Below are positions 27,217 through 36,564 of a stretch of DNA of 64,000 nt, piece after piece. The number at the start of each line of letters is the position of its first letter. Within the stretch, counting starts at the first letter, position 1. The notes below the pieces were generated by a model. It saw only the letters and a program-made list of their open reading frames with translations. It made no database searches and had not been told where the DNA came from. This DNA is from Nibribacter ruber (lineage in GTDB: Bacteria; Bacteroidota; Bacteroidia; Cytophagales; Hymenobacteraceae), in contig NZ_CP047897.1 in NCBI RefSeq assembly GCF_009913235.1, positions 3,161,001 to 3,225,000 of the forward strand. The letters run 5' to 3'. The position numbers were made by a program, and so were the translations under genes.

Positions 27217-27350
27217 CGAGAATGCTTTTAAACAGGGAGAACGTTGCAGCAAAGACAAGTCATTGCCTAGTCAACGGCACATGCCAGACCAATACAGCTG
27301 TAGGCGCTTCCACCATAAATGAAAAGACTTCCCAAAGACGCCTTCTATAA

Positions 27351-27395
27351 AACCCAAAGCGCCTCTCTTGCAGAACAGGAGAGGCGCTTTGGGTT
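27351..27395 (-). terminator. Terminator after the basic secreted protein gene
   Basis: AACCCAAAGCGCCTCTC / GAGAGGCGCTTTGGGTT, a 17 bp perfect stem, followed on the minus strand by TTTTATAG. The plus-strand side ends TTAAAA. Confidence 0.85.
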
Positions 27396-27410
27396 AAAAC
27401 AGGCTACAGG

Positions 27411-27851
27411 CTAAAAGAACAAGAACCGTTTCTTGCGTTTTTTCTGTCCTTTCTTGTAAAGCTTCCCGTTGGGATTGGCCTGGTCAATGACTTTTTTGGA
27501 ACCCTTGGGTTTCTTGGTTTTGGCGTAATTGGTCTTGTTCTGGTATTTGCCTTGGGAGAAGCCTCCCTTGCCTTTGTCATAGGTATTCTTGGCAATGGCC
27601 AGGCGCGGACCATTGTAGGCGCCGCCGTTGGCCTTGGCCTGGGCAATGGCCTTTTCACGGTCCAACAGCATCTTACGGTCACCGTTGCCGTCCGGGGCTT
27701 GTCCGCGAAGGCGGCCGTCCGGGCCTTTGCGTCTCATTTCTTTGCGGGCTTTGCTTTTCTTCTTGCTGCTCTGGGCAAAGGTCTGCGTGAAAGTGGACGT
27801 GGCCAATAGAAGGCAAAACACCAAGGTGATCTGTCTGGTTAAATTGCGCAT
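27411..27851 (-). CDS. Hypothetical small basic exported protein
   Basis: 146 residues from the ATG at 27851 (MRNLTRQITLVFCLLLATS). A longer frame to 27971 adds an implausible extension. A signal peptide ends near TFAQS. The mature protein is strikingly basic (many Lys/Arg, runs like SKKKSKARKEMRRK and a KKGQKKRKKRFLFF end), with Gly/Asn/Tyr-rich stretches. I do not recognise a family. It may bind an anionic surface polymer or nucleic acid; this is inference from charge only. Confidence 0.65.
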   Translation of the reverse strand: MRNLTRQITLVFCLLLATSTFTQTFAQSSKKKSKARKEMRRKGPDGRLRGQAPDGNGDRKMLLDREKAIAQAKANGGAYNGPRLAIAKNTYDKGKGGFSQGKYQNKTNYAKTKKPKGSKKVIDQANPNGKLYKKGQKKRKKRFLFF

Positions 27852-28030
27852 GGGCAAAAGTAAGGATAAGGTGAATACAAGTAGGGGTGTAACTATTGGG
27901 AGAACGCAACGGTTCCCGCGCGGCGTATGTGAAAAAGAAAGAAATTTCGGGTTTACCGGCTTGACAATCAAATAATTCTCCCTCTTTTTTTGTCTTAGGC
28001 CAGATGCGGTTTATTCTGTGGGCTTTTCTT

Positions 28031-28038
28031 TATATTTG
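28031..28038 (+). promoter_or_regulatory. -7 box upstream of the enoyl-CoA hydratase gene
   Basis: TATATTTG matches TAnnTTTG, 42 bases before the ATG at 28080. The -33 element is weak. Confidence 0.55.
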
Positions 28039-28079
28039 CGCCTTTCGTTTTTGAAAAAACTTTACGTAGAATTTAAGCC

Positions 28080-28862
28080 ATGGCGCACTACCATAACCTT
28101 CAGTTGAACAACCAGGACGGCATTCTGTTCATAACGGTAAACAGGCCGTCTAAAATGAACGCGCTGAACATTGAGACCGTGCAGGAGATTCAGATGGCCA
28201 TGCAGGAAGTGTATGACGATGAGGAGGTGCGCGGCGTCATCTTGACCGGAAGCGGCGAGAAAGCGTTTGTGGCCGGCGCAGATATTGCAGAGATTGCCGA
28301 GTTGAACGAAGTGAACGGGCGTCGTTTCGCCGAACGCGGCCAGGACGTCTTCTCCATGATTGAAGAATGCCCCAAGCCCGTGATTGCCGCCGTGAACGGT
28401 TTCGCCTTGGGCGGTGGTTGTGAACTGGCCATGGCCTGTCATATTAGAGTAGCCAGTGAGAACGCCCGCTTCGGGCAGCCCGAGGTGAACCTTGGCTTGA
28501 TACCCGGCTACGGAGGCACCCAGCGCTTAACCCAACTGGTAGGCAAAGGCAAGGCCATGGAGTTGATGATGACCGGTGACCTGATCCCGGCCCAGGAAGC
28601 CAAGGAGCTAGGCTTGGCCAATCATGTGACCACCCCAGAAGATCTCATGCCCAAGTGCCTGGAGATCATGAACAAGATCATTGCCAAAGCGCCTTTGGCC
28701 GTGGGCATGATCGTGGACTGCGTGAACGCCTGGTATGACAAAGAAGAGCACGGTTATCAGACAGAAGCCAACTCTTTCAGCCGCTGCTGCGGGTCAGATG
28801 ACTTTAAAGAAGGAACCAGCGCGTTCTTAGAAAAACGCAAGCCCCATTTTAAAGGCGAGTAA
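28080..28862 (+). CDS. Enoyl-CoA hydratase/isomerase (crotonase) family protein
   Basis: 260 residues. The oxyanion-hole segments are AFVAGADIAEIAEL (about 58-71) and ALGGGCELAMACH (about 109-121). The second catalytic Glu sits in FGQPEVNLGLIPGYGGTQRL, split as PEVNLGLIPG. Both Glu positions of true hydratases appear present, so short-chain enoyl-CoA hydration in fatty-acid or butyrate-type metabolism is likely. It is a single gene with its own promoter, followed by a palindrome. Confidence 0.88.
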   Translation: MAHYHNLQLNNQDGILFITVNRPSKMNALNIETVQEIQMAMQEVYDDEEVRGVILTGSGEKAFVAGADIAEIAELNEVNGRRFAERGQDVFSMIEECPKPVIAAVNGFALGGGCELAMACHIRVASENARFGQPEVNLGLIPGYGGTQRLTQLVGKGKAMELMMTGDLIPAQEAKELGLANHVTTPEDLMPKCLEIMNKIIAKAPLAVGMIVDCVNAWYDKEEHGYQTEANSFSRCCGSDDFKEGTSAFLEKRKPHFKGE

Positions 28863-28903
28863 TCCTGTCCAGGGATAAATAGTTTATACTAGAATAGTAC
28901 CTG

Positions 28904-28949
28904 CTCCCGTTTTTAGCCTGTTTTCTGGAAAAGAGGCCAAAAACGGGAG
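28904..28949. repeat. Palindromic repeat copy 15
   Basis: Extended complementary flanks CTCCCG / CGGGAG, centre TGG. Confidence 0.96.
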
Positions 28950-29012
28950 TAAGTGTGCATAGGGCATTGGTAACAAAGCCAAGCCTCCCATAAAATCACG
29001 AGAGGAACCAAC

Positions 29013-30512
29013 ATGAGCATTGCGAAAAAACTGGTAGGACAGACGGCGGCATACGGCTTGAGCAGCATTGTGGGCCGCGCGCTCAATTACCTTTTGGTGC
29101 CCCTCTACACCGGTATTTTCGCGCGGGAAGAGTACGCCGTGGTGACCAAGCTGTACGCCATTGTCGCGTTCCTGAACATCGTCTATACCTATGGCATGGA
29201 AACAGCCTTCTTTAGGTATGCCAACAAGCCGGGGGCAGACAAAAAGGAACTCTATCAGAAAGTGCAGACGCTTGTGCTCACCACCAGCCTCACGCTCACG
29301 GGCGTGTTGCTGCTCTTTAACTCATCCATCGCGGCCAGTTTAGGCTATCCCAAGCACAATGAATACATCATTTGGCTGGCCATTACCATTGCCGTAGACG
29401 CCATTGTGGCCATTCCGTTTGCCCGATTGCGGCTAGAGAACCAGGCGGCTCGGTTCGCGATCATTAGACTGACCAATATTTTTCTGGTGATAGGCGGTAA
29501 CTTGTTCTTCCTTTTGTTCTGCCGGCACGTGTATGAGGGAAAGTACCTGCCTGAATTGCGGCCTCTGGTAGAAGCCATCTACAACCCAGACTTGGGCGTG
29601 GGCTACATTTTTGTGGTGAACATGGTGGCCAACCTGCTGTTCATTCCCATGCTTTGGCGCGAGTTCGCAGACTTCAAGTTCAAGCTGGCCTTAGCCGAAA
29701 TGAAGCCCATGCTGGTGTACGCGTTCCCTATTCTGGTCATGGGGCTGGCGGGTGCCACTAATGAAATGCTCTCCAGAATCATGCTGGAAGACTGGCTGCC
29801 CGAGGGCTTTTACCCTGGTACCACCAATGAGCAGGCACTGGGGGTGTTCGGCGCAAATTATAAGCTGGCCATCATGATGAGCCTCATGATTCAGGCGTTT
29901 CGGTATTCGGCAGAGCCTTTCTTCTTTTCACAGGCCCAGGAAAAGAATTCGCCGGCTACGTTTGCCGTGGTCATGCGGTGGTTTGTCATTGTCTGTGCCT
30001 TCGCGTATCTGGGCATCAGCGCCAACCTAGATATCTTCCAGTACTTTCTGGGCCAGAAAGAATACCGTACGGGCATGGAGATTGTGCCGGTCTTATTGTT
30101 GGCTTATCTATTCAACGGCGTGTACTACAACCTCACGGTGTGGTTCAAGCTCACAGATAAGACGCATTACGGGACGTACATCACAATCTTCGGGGCTATT
30201 GTCACGGTGGTGGCCAACTTTTTGCTCATACCGGTGCTGGGGTACATGGGTAGTGCCGTTGCGGCGTTCCTGTGTTATTTCCTGATGGCGGTGGTCTGCT
30301 ACGTGATCGGGCAGAAGTACTTTCCGGTGCCGTATCCCATCAAAGCCATCTTTGGGTATCTGCTGCTGGCTTCGGGCCTTATCTGGTTGGCGTATGCCTG
30401 GGGAATAGAAAATTTCTGGATCAGACAAGTCTATCACTTGGGGCTTTGCCTGGTATTTTTGGCCGTGGTGTGGGTAGTGGAGAAACCGGCGCTTCGTGGC
30501 ATAAATAGATAA
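29013..30512 (+). CDS. Oligosaccharide flippase (Wzx/MVF-like) family protein
   Basis: 499 residues with about 14 predicted membrane helices. The start KKLVGQTAAYGLSSIVGRALNYLLVPLYT is the classic polysaccharide-biosynthesis (PST) opening. Members flip lipid-linked sugars across the inner membrane. No glycosyltransferase cluster is adjacent, but a sugar nucleotidyltransferase follows two genes later. The dut gene starts 19 bases after its stop, so the two are probably co-transcribed. Confidence 0.87.
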   Translation: MSIAKKLVGQTAAYGLSSIVGRALNYLLVPLYTGIFAREEYAVVTKLYAIVAFLNIVYTYGMETAFFRYANKPGADKKELYQKVQTLVLTTSLTLTGVLLLFNSSIAASLGYPKHNEYIIWLAITIAVDAIVAIPFARLRLENQAARFAIIRLTNIFLVIGGNLFFLLFCRHVYEGKYLPELRPLVEAIYNPDLGVGYIFVVNMVANLLFIPMLWREFADFKFKLALAEMKPMLVYAFPILVMGLAGATNEMLSRIMLEDWLPEGFYPGTTNEQALGVFGANYKLAIMMSLMIQAFRYSAEPFFFSQAQEKNSPATFAVVMRWFVIVCAFAYLGISANLDIFQYFLGQKEYRTGMEIVPVLLLAYLFNGVYYNLTVWFKLTDKTHYGTYITIFGAIVTVVANFLLIPVLGYMGSAVAAFLCYFLMAVVCYVIGQKYFPVPYPIKAIFGYLLLASGLIWLAYAWGIENFWIRQVYHLGLCLVFLAVVWVVEKPALRGINR

Positions 30513-30531
30513 ATTAGTATATTAGCTGACT

Positions 30532-30978
30532 ATGAATTCTTCGCTTTCTGTTAAAGTCATCAATTTAAGCAAGCACCCGCTGCCACATTACCAGACCGAG
30601 CAATCGGCTGGCATGGACCTGCGCGCCAATCTAGAGGCTCCTATTACACTCAAGCCTTTGCAACGCACGTTGGTATCCACGGGCCTCAGCATGGAATTAC
30701 CTGAAGGCTACGAAGCCCAGATACGTCCGCGCAGCGGCCTGGCCTTCAAGCACGGCATCTCCATTGTCAACACGCCCGGCACCATTGACGCTGATTACCG
30801 CGGCGAGATTAAAGTGCTACTAGTCAATCTCTCAGACACGGATTTTGTGGTGGAGGACGGAGAGCGCATCGCCCAGATGGTGGTGGCCAGGCATGAGCGC
30901 GTGGCCTGGCAAGCCGCTGAGGAACTGTCTTCTACTGAAAGAGGCGCGGGCGGCTACGGCAGCACCGGAGTAAAGTAA
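30532..30978 (+). CDS. dut: dUTP diphosphatase
   Basis: 148 residues, trimeric dUTPase. Motif 1 is AGMDLRANL, motif 2 [12 protein letters not shown], motif 3 [13 protein letters not shown], motif 4 ERIAQMVVA and motif 5 [10 protein letters not shown] at the C-terminus; all five are intact. It hydrolyses dUTP to dUMP, keeping uracil out of DNA. Length is normal. Confidence 0.96.
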   Translation: MNSSLSVKVINLSKHPLPHYQTEQSAGMDLRANLEAPITLKPLQRTLVSTGLSMELPEGYEAQIRPRSGLAFKHGISIVNTPGTIDADYRGEIKVLLVNLSDTDFVVEDGERIAQMVVARHERVAWQAAEELSSTERGAGGYGSTGVK

Positions 30979-30983
30979 TCCCT

Positions 30984-31022
30984 CCGTTTTTGGCTTGTTT
31001 TCGTAAAAATAGGTCAAAACCG
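30984..31022. repeat. Palindromic repeat copy 16
   Basis: Diverged centre (TTTTCGTAAAAA) and right arm (GGTCAAAACCG), five bases after the dut stop. Confidence 0.88.
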
Positions 31023-31094
31023 ATTTTTCCTATATCTAAAACCTGGCTTGCCCGTACGTAGGCCATACTTACCCCATTCAAATCAAAAGACACT

Positions 31095-32102
31095 ATGAGA
31101 ATAATAGTACCAATGGCCGGCATGGGCAAACGCATGCGCCCCCACACGCTTACTGTTCCTAAACCCCTTATTCCTATTGCCGGCAAGCCCATTGTGCAGC
31201 GCCTGGTAGAAGACATTGCCAAAGTATGCCAGGAGCCTATTGAAGAAGTGGCCTTCATCATCGGGCATTTCGGGGCAGAGGTGGAAGCCCGCTTGATTAA
31301 GATCGCCGAGTCTGTAGGCGCCAAAGGTACTATCCATTACCAGGAAGAACCGCTGGGCACGGCCCACGCCATTCTTTGCGCCCAGAGCGCCTTGAAAGGC
31401 AACGTGGTAGTGGCCTTCGCGGACACGCTTTTCAAAGCAGACTTTACCTTAGATACCTCGGCCGAGGGTACTATCTGGGTGCAGAAAGTAGAAGACCCGC
31501 GTCCGTTTGGCGTGGTGAAGCTAAACGAGAAGGGCCAGATCACTGAATTTGTGGAGAAACCGCAGGAGTTTGTCTCTGACCTGGCCATCATTGGCATCTA
31601 TTATTTTAAAGACGGCGAGTACCTGCGCAATGAGTTGCAGTACCTGCTGGACAATGACATCAAAGACAAAGGCGAGTACCAGTTGACCAACGCCCTGGAG
31701 AACATGAAGAGCAAAGGCTCTGTGTTCATACCGGGTCCTATCTCTGAGTGGCTGGACTGCGGCAACAAGGACGCCACCGTGTACACCAACCAGCGCTACC
31801 TGGAATACATCAAAGACGAGGAAGGTTTAGTGGCTTCCAGCGCTACCTTGAACAACACAGTCATCATTCCGCCGGTTTATATTGGAGAAAATGCGGTGCT
31901 GAACAATTCAGTGGTAGGTCCGCACGTTTCCATTGGAAATAACACGCAGGTAGACGGTTCTGTGCTGAGCAACAGCATAGTGCAGGAAAACAGCAAGATC
32001 AAGAGTGCCCTCATTGCCAACTCAATGGTAGGAAACCATGTGGTATATGAGAAAACACCGGCAGATCTTAGCCTGGGCGACTACAACACCCTGCGCGACT
32101 AG
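31095..32102 (+). CDS. Sugar-phosphate nucleotidyltransferase
   Basis: 335 residues. The N-terminal nucleotide-binding domain opens with VPMAGMGKRMRPHT and PKPLIPIAGKPI, the signature of NDP-sugar pyrophosphorylases; EEPLGTAHAI binds the base. The C-terminal part has hexapeptide-like repeats (VVGPHVSIGNNTQVDGSV), a left-handed beta-helix. It likely makes dTDP- or UDP-glucose-type donors; the exact sugar is not determined. It sits 18 bases before the TPR gene. Confidence 0.85.
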   Translation: MRIIVPMAGMGKRMRPHTLTVPKPLIPIAGKPIVQRLVEDIAKVCQEPIEEVAFIIGHFGAEVEARLIKIAESVGAKGTIHYQEEPLGTAHAILCAQSALKGNVVVAFADTLFKADFTLDTSAEGTIWVQKVEDPRPFGVVKLNEKGQITEFVEKPQEFVSDLAIIGIYYFKDGEYLRNELQYLLDNDIKDKGEYQLTNALENMKSKGSVFIPGPISEWLDCGNKDATVYTNQRYLEYIKDEEGLVASSATLNNTVIIPPVYIGENAVLNNSVVGPHVSIGNNTQVDGSVLSNSIVQENSKIKSALIANSMVGNHVVYEKTPADLSLGDYNTLRD

Positions 32103-32119
32103 GTTAGCGTACTACATTT

Positions 32120-33877
32120 ATGTTGAAAAGAGGACTCACGATAGTGGCCGCTTTGTGCGGGTTGGTGCTTACAGCAGAGCCGGGCTATGCCCAGTCTGAC
32201 CGTAAGAAGCAGAAGGAGGCCGCCGAGGCGACGCCCCCGGCTGCGCTGCCTGCCCTAAGCGCACAGGAAGCCCAACTAAGTGAGTCCTATTTTCTGGAAG
32301 GTATGAAGTTCTTCGTGCTGGAAGAATATGCCAAGGCCCTGGACCGGTTCCAGCGGGCGTACGCCATCAGTCCGTCCAATGCGGCGGTCAATTACAAGAT
32401 AGCCGAAACCAGCCTGCTGCTGGGAAGCACGCGCGGAGCCTTGCCCTTTGCCAAGGCGGCGCTAGAACTTCAGCCCAACAACCCATACTATCACCTGCTG
32501 CTGGCCCAGATTTACTCTAACCAACAACAGTATGACGAGGCCATCAAGGTCTTCGCCCGGCTAACCCAGGAACTGCCCAACACTGAGCAATACCTGTTTA
32601 ACCTGACGGACCTCTACCTGGCCAAAAACCGGCTGGATGATGCCTTGAAAACCTTGGCGCAGATTGAGGTGAAGTACGGCTACATTGAGGAAGTCTCTTT
32701 CAAGAAGCAGCAAATCTACCTCAAGCAGAACAACCTGGCCCAAGCCTTGAAAGAAGGCGAAAACCTGATTGCCGCCAATCCAGAGGAGGTACGCTACGTA
32801 TTGGCCCAGGCCGAGATGCTGGCTGCCAACAAACGCATAGCCGAAGCCACGGCCATGGCCGAACGCGCCTTGCAGGTGGCCCCGGATAATGCTTACGGTA
32901 GGCTCATGCTCGCAGACTTGCTGCGCCAGCAGGGCAAAGTAGACGAGAGTGAGTCACAGCTGGAGCTGGCGTTCGGGAATGCAGGTCTGGATATTGACAC
33001 CAAGGTGAAGATTCTGGTAGACTACATCAGGCGCCTCCCAGATGCGAAAGTAGCCACCCAGGCCATTAAACTAGCCGAACTCACCACCAAGTCACACCCG
33101 CGGGAAGCCAAGGCCTTTGCCGTGGCCGGTGATATTTACGCCAACACAGACCATAAGCAAGCCGCCCGTGATAATTATTTGAAGGCGGTGAAACTGGACC
33201 CGGGCCATTACAAAATCTGGCAGCAGATTGTGCTCCTGGACGGTGAAATGAACCAGACTGACTCCCTCATTCTTCATTCTGAGCAGGCGCTGGAGTTTTT
33301 TCCCAACCAGGCCATGTTCTGGTTCTACAACGGCACGGCGCACCTCATCAACAAGAACTATCCCAAGGCCACTAAGTCGCTGGAGTATGGCAGAAGGTTG
33401 TCGGCGGGCAACCCAGAGCTGCTGCTGCAGTTCAACCTTCAGCTAGGCGATGCTTATAATTCTACGGAGCAGTATGACCTTTCCAACCAGGCGTATGAAA
33501 CCGTGCTGGCCCTGGACCCCAACAATCCGCATGCGCTAAACAATTACAGTTATTTTCTTTCTATGCGCGGGCAGAACCTGGCCAAAGCCAAAATGATGGC
33601 CGGCGTACTGGTGGCGCAGAATCCAGACAATGCCACCTACCTAGACACCTACGCCTGGGTGCTCTATAAACTCAAAGACTACCAAGAGGCCAAACGCTTA
33701 TTAGAAAAGGCCGTATCTCTCTCTTCTGATGCCACCATCATTGAACACTACGGTGATGTGCTCTACCAACTAGGCCAGCGCGAACTAGCCCTCAAGCAAT
33801 GGGTGAAAGCGAACCAGGTAGGCGGGGCCTCGCAGGTCATCAGCAAGAAGATAAAAGACAAAAAACTCTATGAATAG
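32120..33877 (+). CDS. Tetratricopeptide repeat exported protein
   Basis: 585 residues with a signal peptide (LTIVAALCGLVLTAEPGYAQ) and about 13 TPR-like helix pairs, such as YAKALDRFQRAYAISPSNAAVNYKI and YDEAIKVFARL, up to the C-terminal QLGQRELALKQWVKANQVG. TPR arrays act as protein-interaction scaffolds; a periplasmic location is predicted. Its stop overlaps the next start by 8 bases, so it is translationally coupled to the DUF4292 lipoprotein, a pairing I believe recurs in Bacteroidota. Confidence 0.85.
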   Translation: MLKRGLTIVAALCGLVLTAEPGYAQSDRKKQKEAAEATPPAALPALSAQEAQLSESYFLEGMKFFVLEEYAKALDRFQRAYAISPSNAAVNYKIAETSLLLGSTRGALPFAKAALELQPNNPYYHLLLAQIYSNQQQYDEAIKVFARLTQELPNTEQYLFNLTDLYLAKNRLDDALKTLAQIEVKYGYIEEVSFKKQQIYLKQNNLAQALKEGENLIAANPEEVRYVLAQAEMLAANKRIAEATAMAERALQVAPDNAYGRLMLADLLRQQGKVDESESQLELAFGNAGLDIDTKVKILVDYIRRLPDAKVATQAIKLAELTTKSHPREAKAFAVAGDIYANTDHKQAARDNYLKAVKLDPGHYKIWQQIVLLDGEMNQTDSLILHSEQALEFFPNQAMFWFYNGTAHLINKNYPKATKSLEYGRRLSAGNPELLLQFNLQLGDAYNSTEQYDLSNQAYETVLALDPNNPHALNNYSYFLSMRGQNLAKAKMMAGVLVAQNPDNATYLDTYAWVLYKLKDYQEAKRLLEKAVSLSSDATIIEHYGDVLYQLGQRELALKQWVKANQVGGASQVISKKIKDKKLYE

Positions 33878-34628
33878 CAAGTTACTTCCCCTGTGGGCGC
33901 TTACCCTCCTGTTGTTAGCCAGCTGTAAAAAAGACATTGTTCCCGTAGCTTCTCCTGGCAACGCGCCAGAAACCATCAACAAAGTAAATGTGGTTAATAT
34001 TGACTACAATTACCTTAGCGCCAAGGGCAACGTGCAGCTGGAAAGCCAGAACCTGAGTGCCAACGTGACCATGCGCCTAAAACGGGATGAGATGATCTGG
34101 GCAACTGTTTCTAAGTTGGGCATTGAGGCCGTACGCCTGAAAATAACGCCAGACTCTGTGTACATGATCAACCGCCTCAAGCAGGAATACTTTGCCGGGT
34201 CTTATGCGCTGCTGCAGCAGAAGTACAAGATAGACGTCAATTTCAAGGAGCTGCAGGACATTCTGGTAGGTAATTTTGTGCCCGGCGACCCCGCCAAGGA
34301 GAAGTACATGGAGATGGGGCCCATCCAGCACGTGCGCCAGTTGCGCAACAATTTGCAGGTAGACCAGTTTGTGGACACCACCCGCTATAAGCTCAAAAGA
34401 ATTGAGGTGCGCAACCTCACCAACAAAGACCTCATGACCATGGATTATCAGGAATTTGACAAGGTGAACGGCAAGCCGTTTCCTATGGCGCTGCTCCTGA
34501 CCATACAGCAACCAGAGGGCAATGCAGCTAAAACCACGGTAGTGGCGGTCAAGCACAAACAGGTTTCAGTATCGGAAACTTCTCTGGATTTTCCTTTTTC
34601 TGTACCTTCGGACTATGAACGTAAATAG
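33870..34628 (+). CDS. DUF4292 lipoprotein (LolA/B-like)
   Basis: 252 residues with a lipobox LLLASCKK (Cys at about 19). The domain reads YNYLSAKGNVQLESQ...TMRLKRDEMIWATVS and resembles the concave beta-sheet of LolA/LolB-type carriers; Pfam calls this family DUF4292. It may bind or pass lipoproteins or lipids between membranes (inference). It overlaps both neighbours: 8 bases with the TPR gene, and 14 bases with the EnvC-like gene starting at 34615. Confidence 0.83.
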   Translation: MNSKLLPLWALTLLLLASCKKDIVPVASPGNAPETINKVNVVNIDYNYLSAKGNVQLESQNLSANVTMRLKRDEMIWATVSKLGIEAVRLKITPDSVYMINRLKQEYFAGSYALLQQKYKIDVNFKELQDILVGNFVPGDPAKEKYMEMGPIQHVRQLRNNLQVDQFVDTTRYKLKRIEVRNLTNKDLMTMDYQEFDKVNGKPFPMALLLTIQQPEGNAAKTTVVAVKHKQVSVSETSLDFPFSVPSDYERK

Positions 34629-36051
34629 GCTGGGGGTATTCTTTCTTTTTTTCTTTCTTTTCATAGCTGTTTCTGGAGGCGTAGAAGCCCAGCAGAAGCA
34701 AACCACGCGTACCAAAACCACCACTAAAAAGGCCCCGTCCAAGAAAACTACGGGTAAGAAAGCCCCGGTTAGAAAGCCAGCCGCCAAAAAGACAACTTCC
34801 AAGACGCCCGTTAAAAGCAAAGCCCAGCTGGAGCGAGAAAAGCGGGAGAACCTGCGCCGCATTCAGGAGGCCAACCGCATTCTGGAGCAGACCGCCCAAA
34901 AAAAGCAGGCCTCTCTGGGACAGTTGAACGTGATCAAAGAAAAGATTACGGTGCAGAAGGGCATGATCCGAAACATCTCCTCAGAGATCAATTACCTCAA
35001 CAAAGACCTGAGCGCCACCGAAGAGAAAGTAGGCGAGACTCAGATGAACTTGGCGCGCCTGAAAGAGGAGTATGCGCAGCTTATCTATGCGGCCTCCAAG
35101 TCTTCTAACAGCTACAACAAGCTCATGTTCCTGTTCGCGTCCAAGTCCTTCAACCAGATGATGCGGCGCATGAGCTACCTGCGCCAGTACACCGAGGCCC
35201 GCAAGAAGCAGGCCGCCGCCATTGAGCGCACTCAGCAGAACCTAAGCCAGCATCTTTCTACCCTCACTACCCAGAAGCAGAAGAAAAAGAGCCTGTTAAG
35301 CGTGCAGTTGCAGGAAAATAAGAACCTGCTGTCCATGCGCGACGAGCAGGACCAGGTGGTACAGCAGTTGAGCTTGCAGGAGCAGTCCTTAAAGCAAGAA
35401 GTAGAGAAACGCCAGGAAGCCGTTCGCAAATTAGACCGATTGATTGAAAACTTAGTACGCGAAGAAATTGCCAGAGCGGCCCGCGCCGCTGAGGCCGCTG
35501 CCAGAGCCAAGGCTGCCCGTGAGGCTGCCGCCGCTGCCAAAGCCGGGAAGCCTGTACCTACACCTTCTGATGATGATGAACCAGCCGCGCCGCGCAGCAG
35601 TAACAAAGTAGCCTTGACTCCAGAAGGGGAGTTAGTGTCTTCTAACTTCGCCGGAAATAAAGGAAAATTTGCCTGGCCGGTAGAGCGTGGGTTTATCTCG
35701 CAGCGCTTCGGGCGTCATGCGCACCCAGTCTTGAAAGGCGTAGTCATTGAGAACCGCGGACTGGACATACAAACAGGTGCCAATGAGAAAGTACGCACCA
35801 TCTTTGGCGGGAAAGTCTTAGCCGTACAGACCATTCCAGGCATGAACAACATCGTCATGATCCAGCACGGCGAGTACTTTACCGTCTATGCCAAACTGCG
35901 CAGCGTGAACGTAACCGAAGGTCAGCAACTAGACGCCAAAGACGTGATTGGTACCGTGTACACAGACCAGGAAGGCACCTCAGAACTGCAGTTCCAAATC
36001 TGGAAGAACCAAACCAACCTCAACCCAGAGGGCTGGCTGTTGAGGAAGTAA
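34615..36051 (+). CDS. EnvC-like murein hydrolase activator (degenerate M23 domain)
   Basis: 478 residues. Signal peptide (about 1-26), a Lys/Thr-rich stretch, a long coiled coil (about 60-300, including an Ala-rich RAARAAEAAARAKAA run), then a C-terminal LytM/M23 fold beginning GFISQRFGRHAHP. The zinc-ligand positions are altered: ENRGLDI instead of HxGxD, VYAKL in place of YxHL, and LQFQIW in place of LHFEI. The family pattern implies an inactive enzyme that activates amidases during cell division. It is the third gene of an overlapping trio. Confidence 0.85.
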   Translation: MNVNRLGVFFLFFFLFIAVSGGVEAQQKQTTRTKTTTKKAPSKKTTGKKAPVRKPAAKKTTSKTPVKSKAQLEREKRENLRRIQEANRILEQTAQKKQASLGQLNVIKEKITVQKGMIRNISSEINYLNKDLSATEEKVGETQMNLARLKEEYAQLIYAASKSSNSYNKLMFLFASKSFNQMMRRMSYLRQYTEARKKQAAAIERTQQNLSQHLSTLTTQKQKKKSLLSVQLQENKNLLSMRDEQDQVVQQLSLQEQSLKQEVEKRQEAVRKLDRLIENLVREEIARAARAAEAAARAKAAREAAAAAKAGKPVPTPSDDDEPAAPRSSNKVALTPEGELVSSNFAGNKGKFAWPVERGFISQRFGRHAHPVLKGVVIENRGLDIQTGANEKVRTIFGGKVLAVQTIPGMNNIVMIQHGEYFTVYAKLRSVNVTEGQQLDAKDVIGTVYTDQEGTSELQFQIWKNQTNLNPEGWLLRK

Positions 36052-36089
36052 TGATAGCATAATAGAATCAGCTGACTTTTCTCCCCTGT

Positions 36090-36380
36090 TGTCATCCTGA
36101 AAGGATCTTGTGGGCGAACTGTAACAATGTTGGCAAAAAGATACCTCCCGCAAGTTTTTAACTTGTGGGTACCATAAAGCAAGTTTTCAACTTGCGAGAA
36201 TACCAAACACAGGCCCACGCAAGTTGAAAACTTGCGCCATGATTAGCTCCAAGCTGCAAGCTTGAAGCAGGGATAGGGGAAAGCGTTTTTTGGCTGATTT
36301 CCAGAAAATAAGCCAAAAACGAATTCCTGCGCTTAGCCTACGTCTGTCTAGCTTGCCCACAAGATACTTTCAGGATGACA
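36090..36380. mobile_element. Composite non-autonomous element B with terminal inverted repeats
   Basis: A 291 bp element, inverted relative to element A (5444-5744). The left end TGTCATCCTGAAAGGATC pairs with the right end read inward TGTCATCCTGAAAGTATC. Internal parts: GCAAGTTTTCAACTTGC and GCAAGTTGAAAACTTGC, AGCTCCAAGCTGCAAGCTTG, and palindrome copy 17. The terminal repeat continues into flanking CTCCCC / GGGGAG. It has no coding capacity. Confidence 0.78.
36284..36321. repeat. Palindromic repeat copy 17 (inside composite element B)
   Basis: Core palindrome with centre CAG, at the same internal position as the copy in element A once orientation is reversed. Confidence 0.92.
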
Positions 36381-36463
36381 AAAGTGGGGAGAGGAGTTTT
36401 GGAAGTATATCTAGATGACAGTAGATTCAAACATAATCAAGTAGTTCATCCAAATACAAATAA

Positions 36464-36506
36464 CAGAAAGGCCGATGCTACAGTAGCACCGGCCTTTCTG
36501 TTTTAT
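36464..36506. terminator. Bidirectional terminator between EnvC-like and RsmI-like genes
   Basis: CAGAAAGGCCGATGCTAC / GTAGCACCGGCCTTTCTG stem followed by TTTTATA on the plus strand. The minus strand reads TTATTTG after the stem. Confidence 0.82.
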
Positions 36507-36515
36507 ACAAAGCTT

Positions 36516-36553
36516 CGTTTTTGGCCTGTTTTTCAGAAAATAGCCTAAAAACG
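36516..36553. repeat. Palindromic repeat copy 18
   Basis: Copy with centre CAG and a right arm AGCCTAAAAACG, 12 bases beyond the stop codon of the RsmI-like gene. Confidence 0.93.
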
Positions 36554-36564
36554 ACCCCTAGCTT

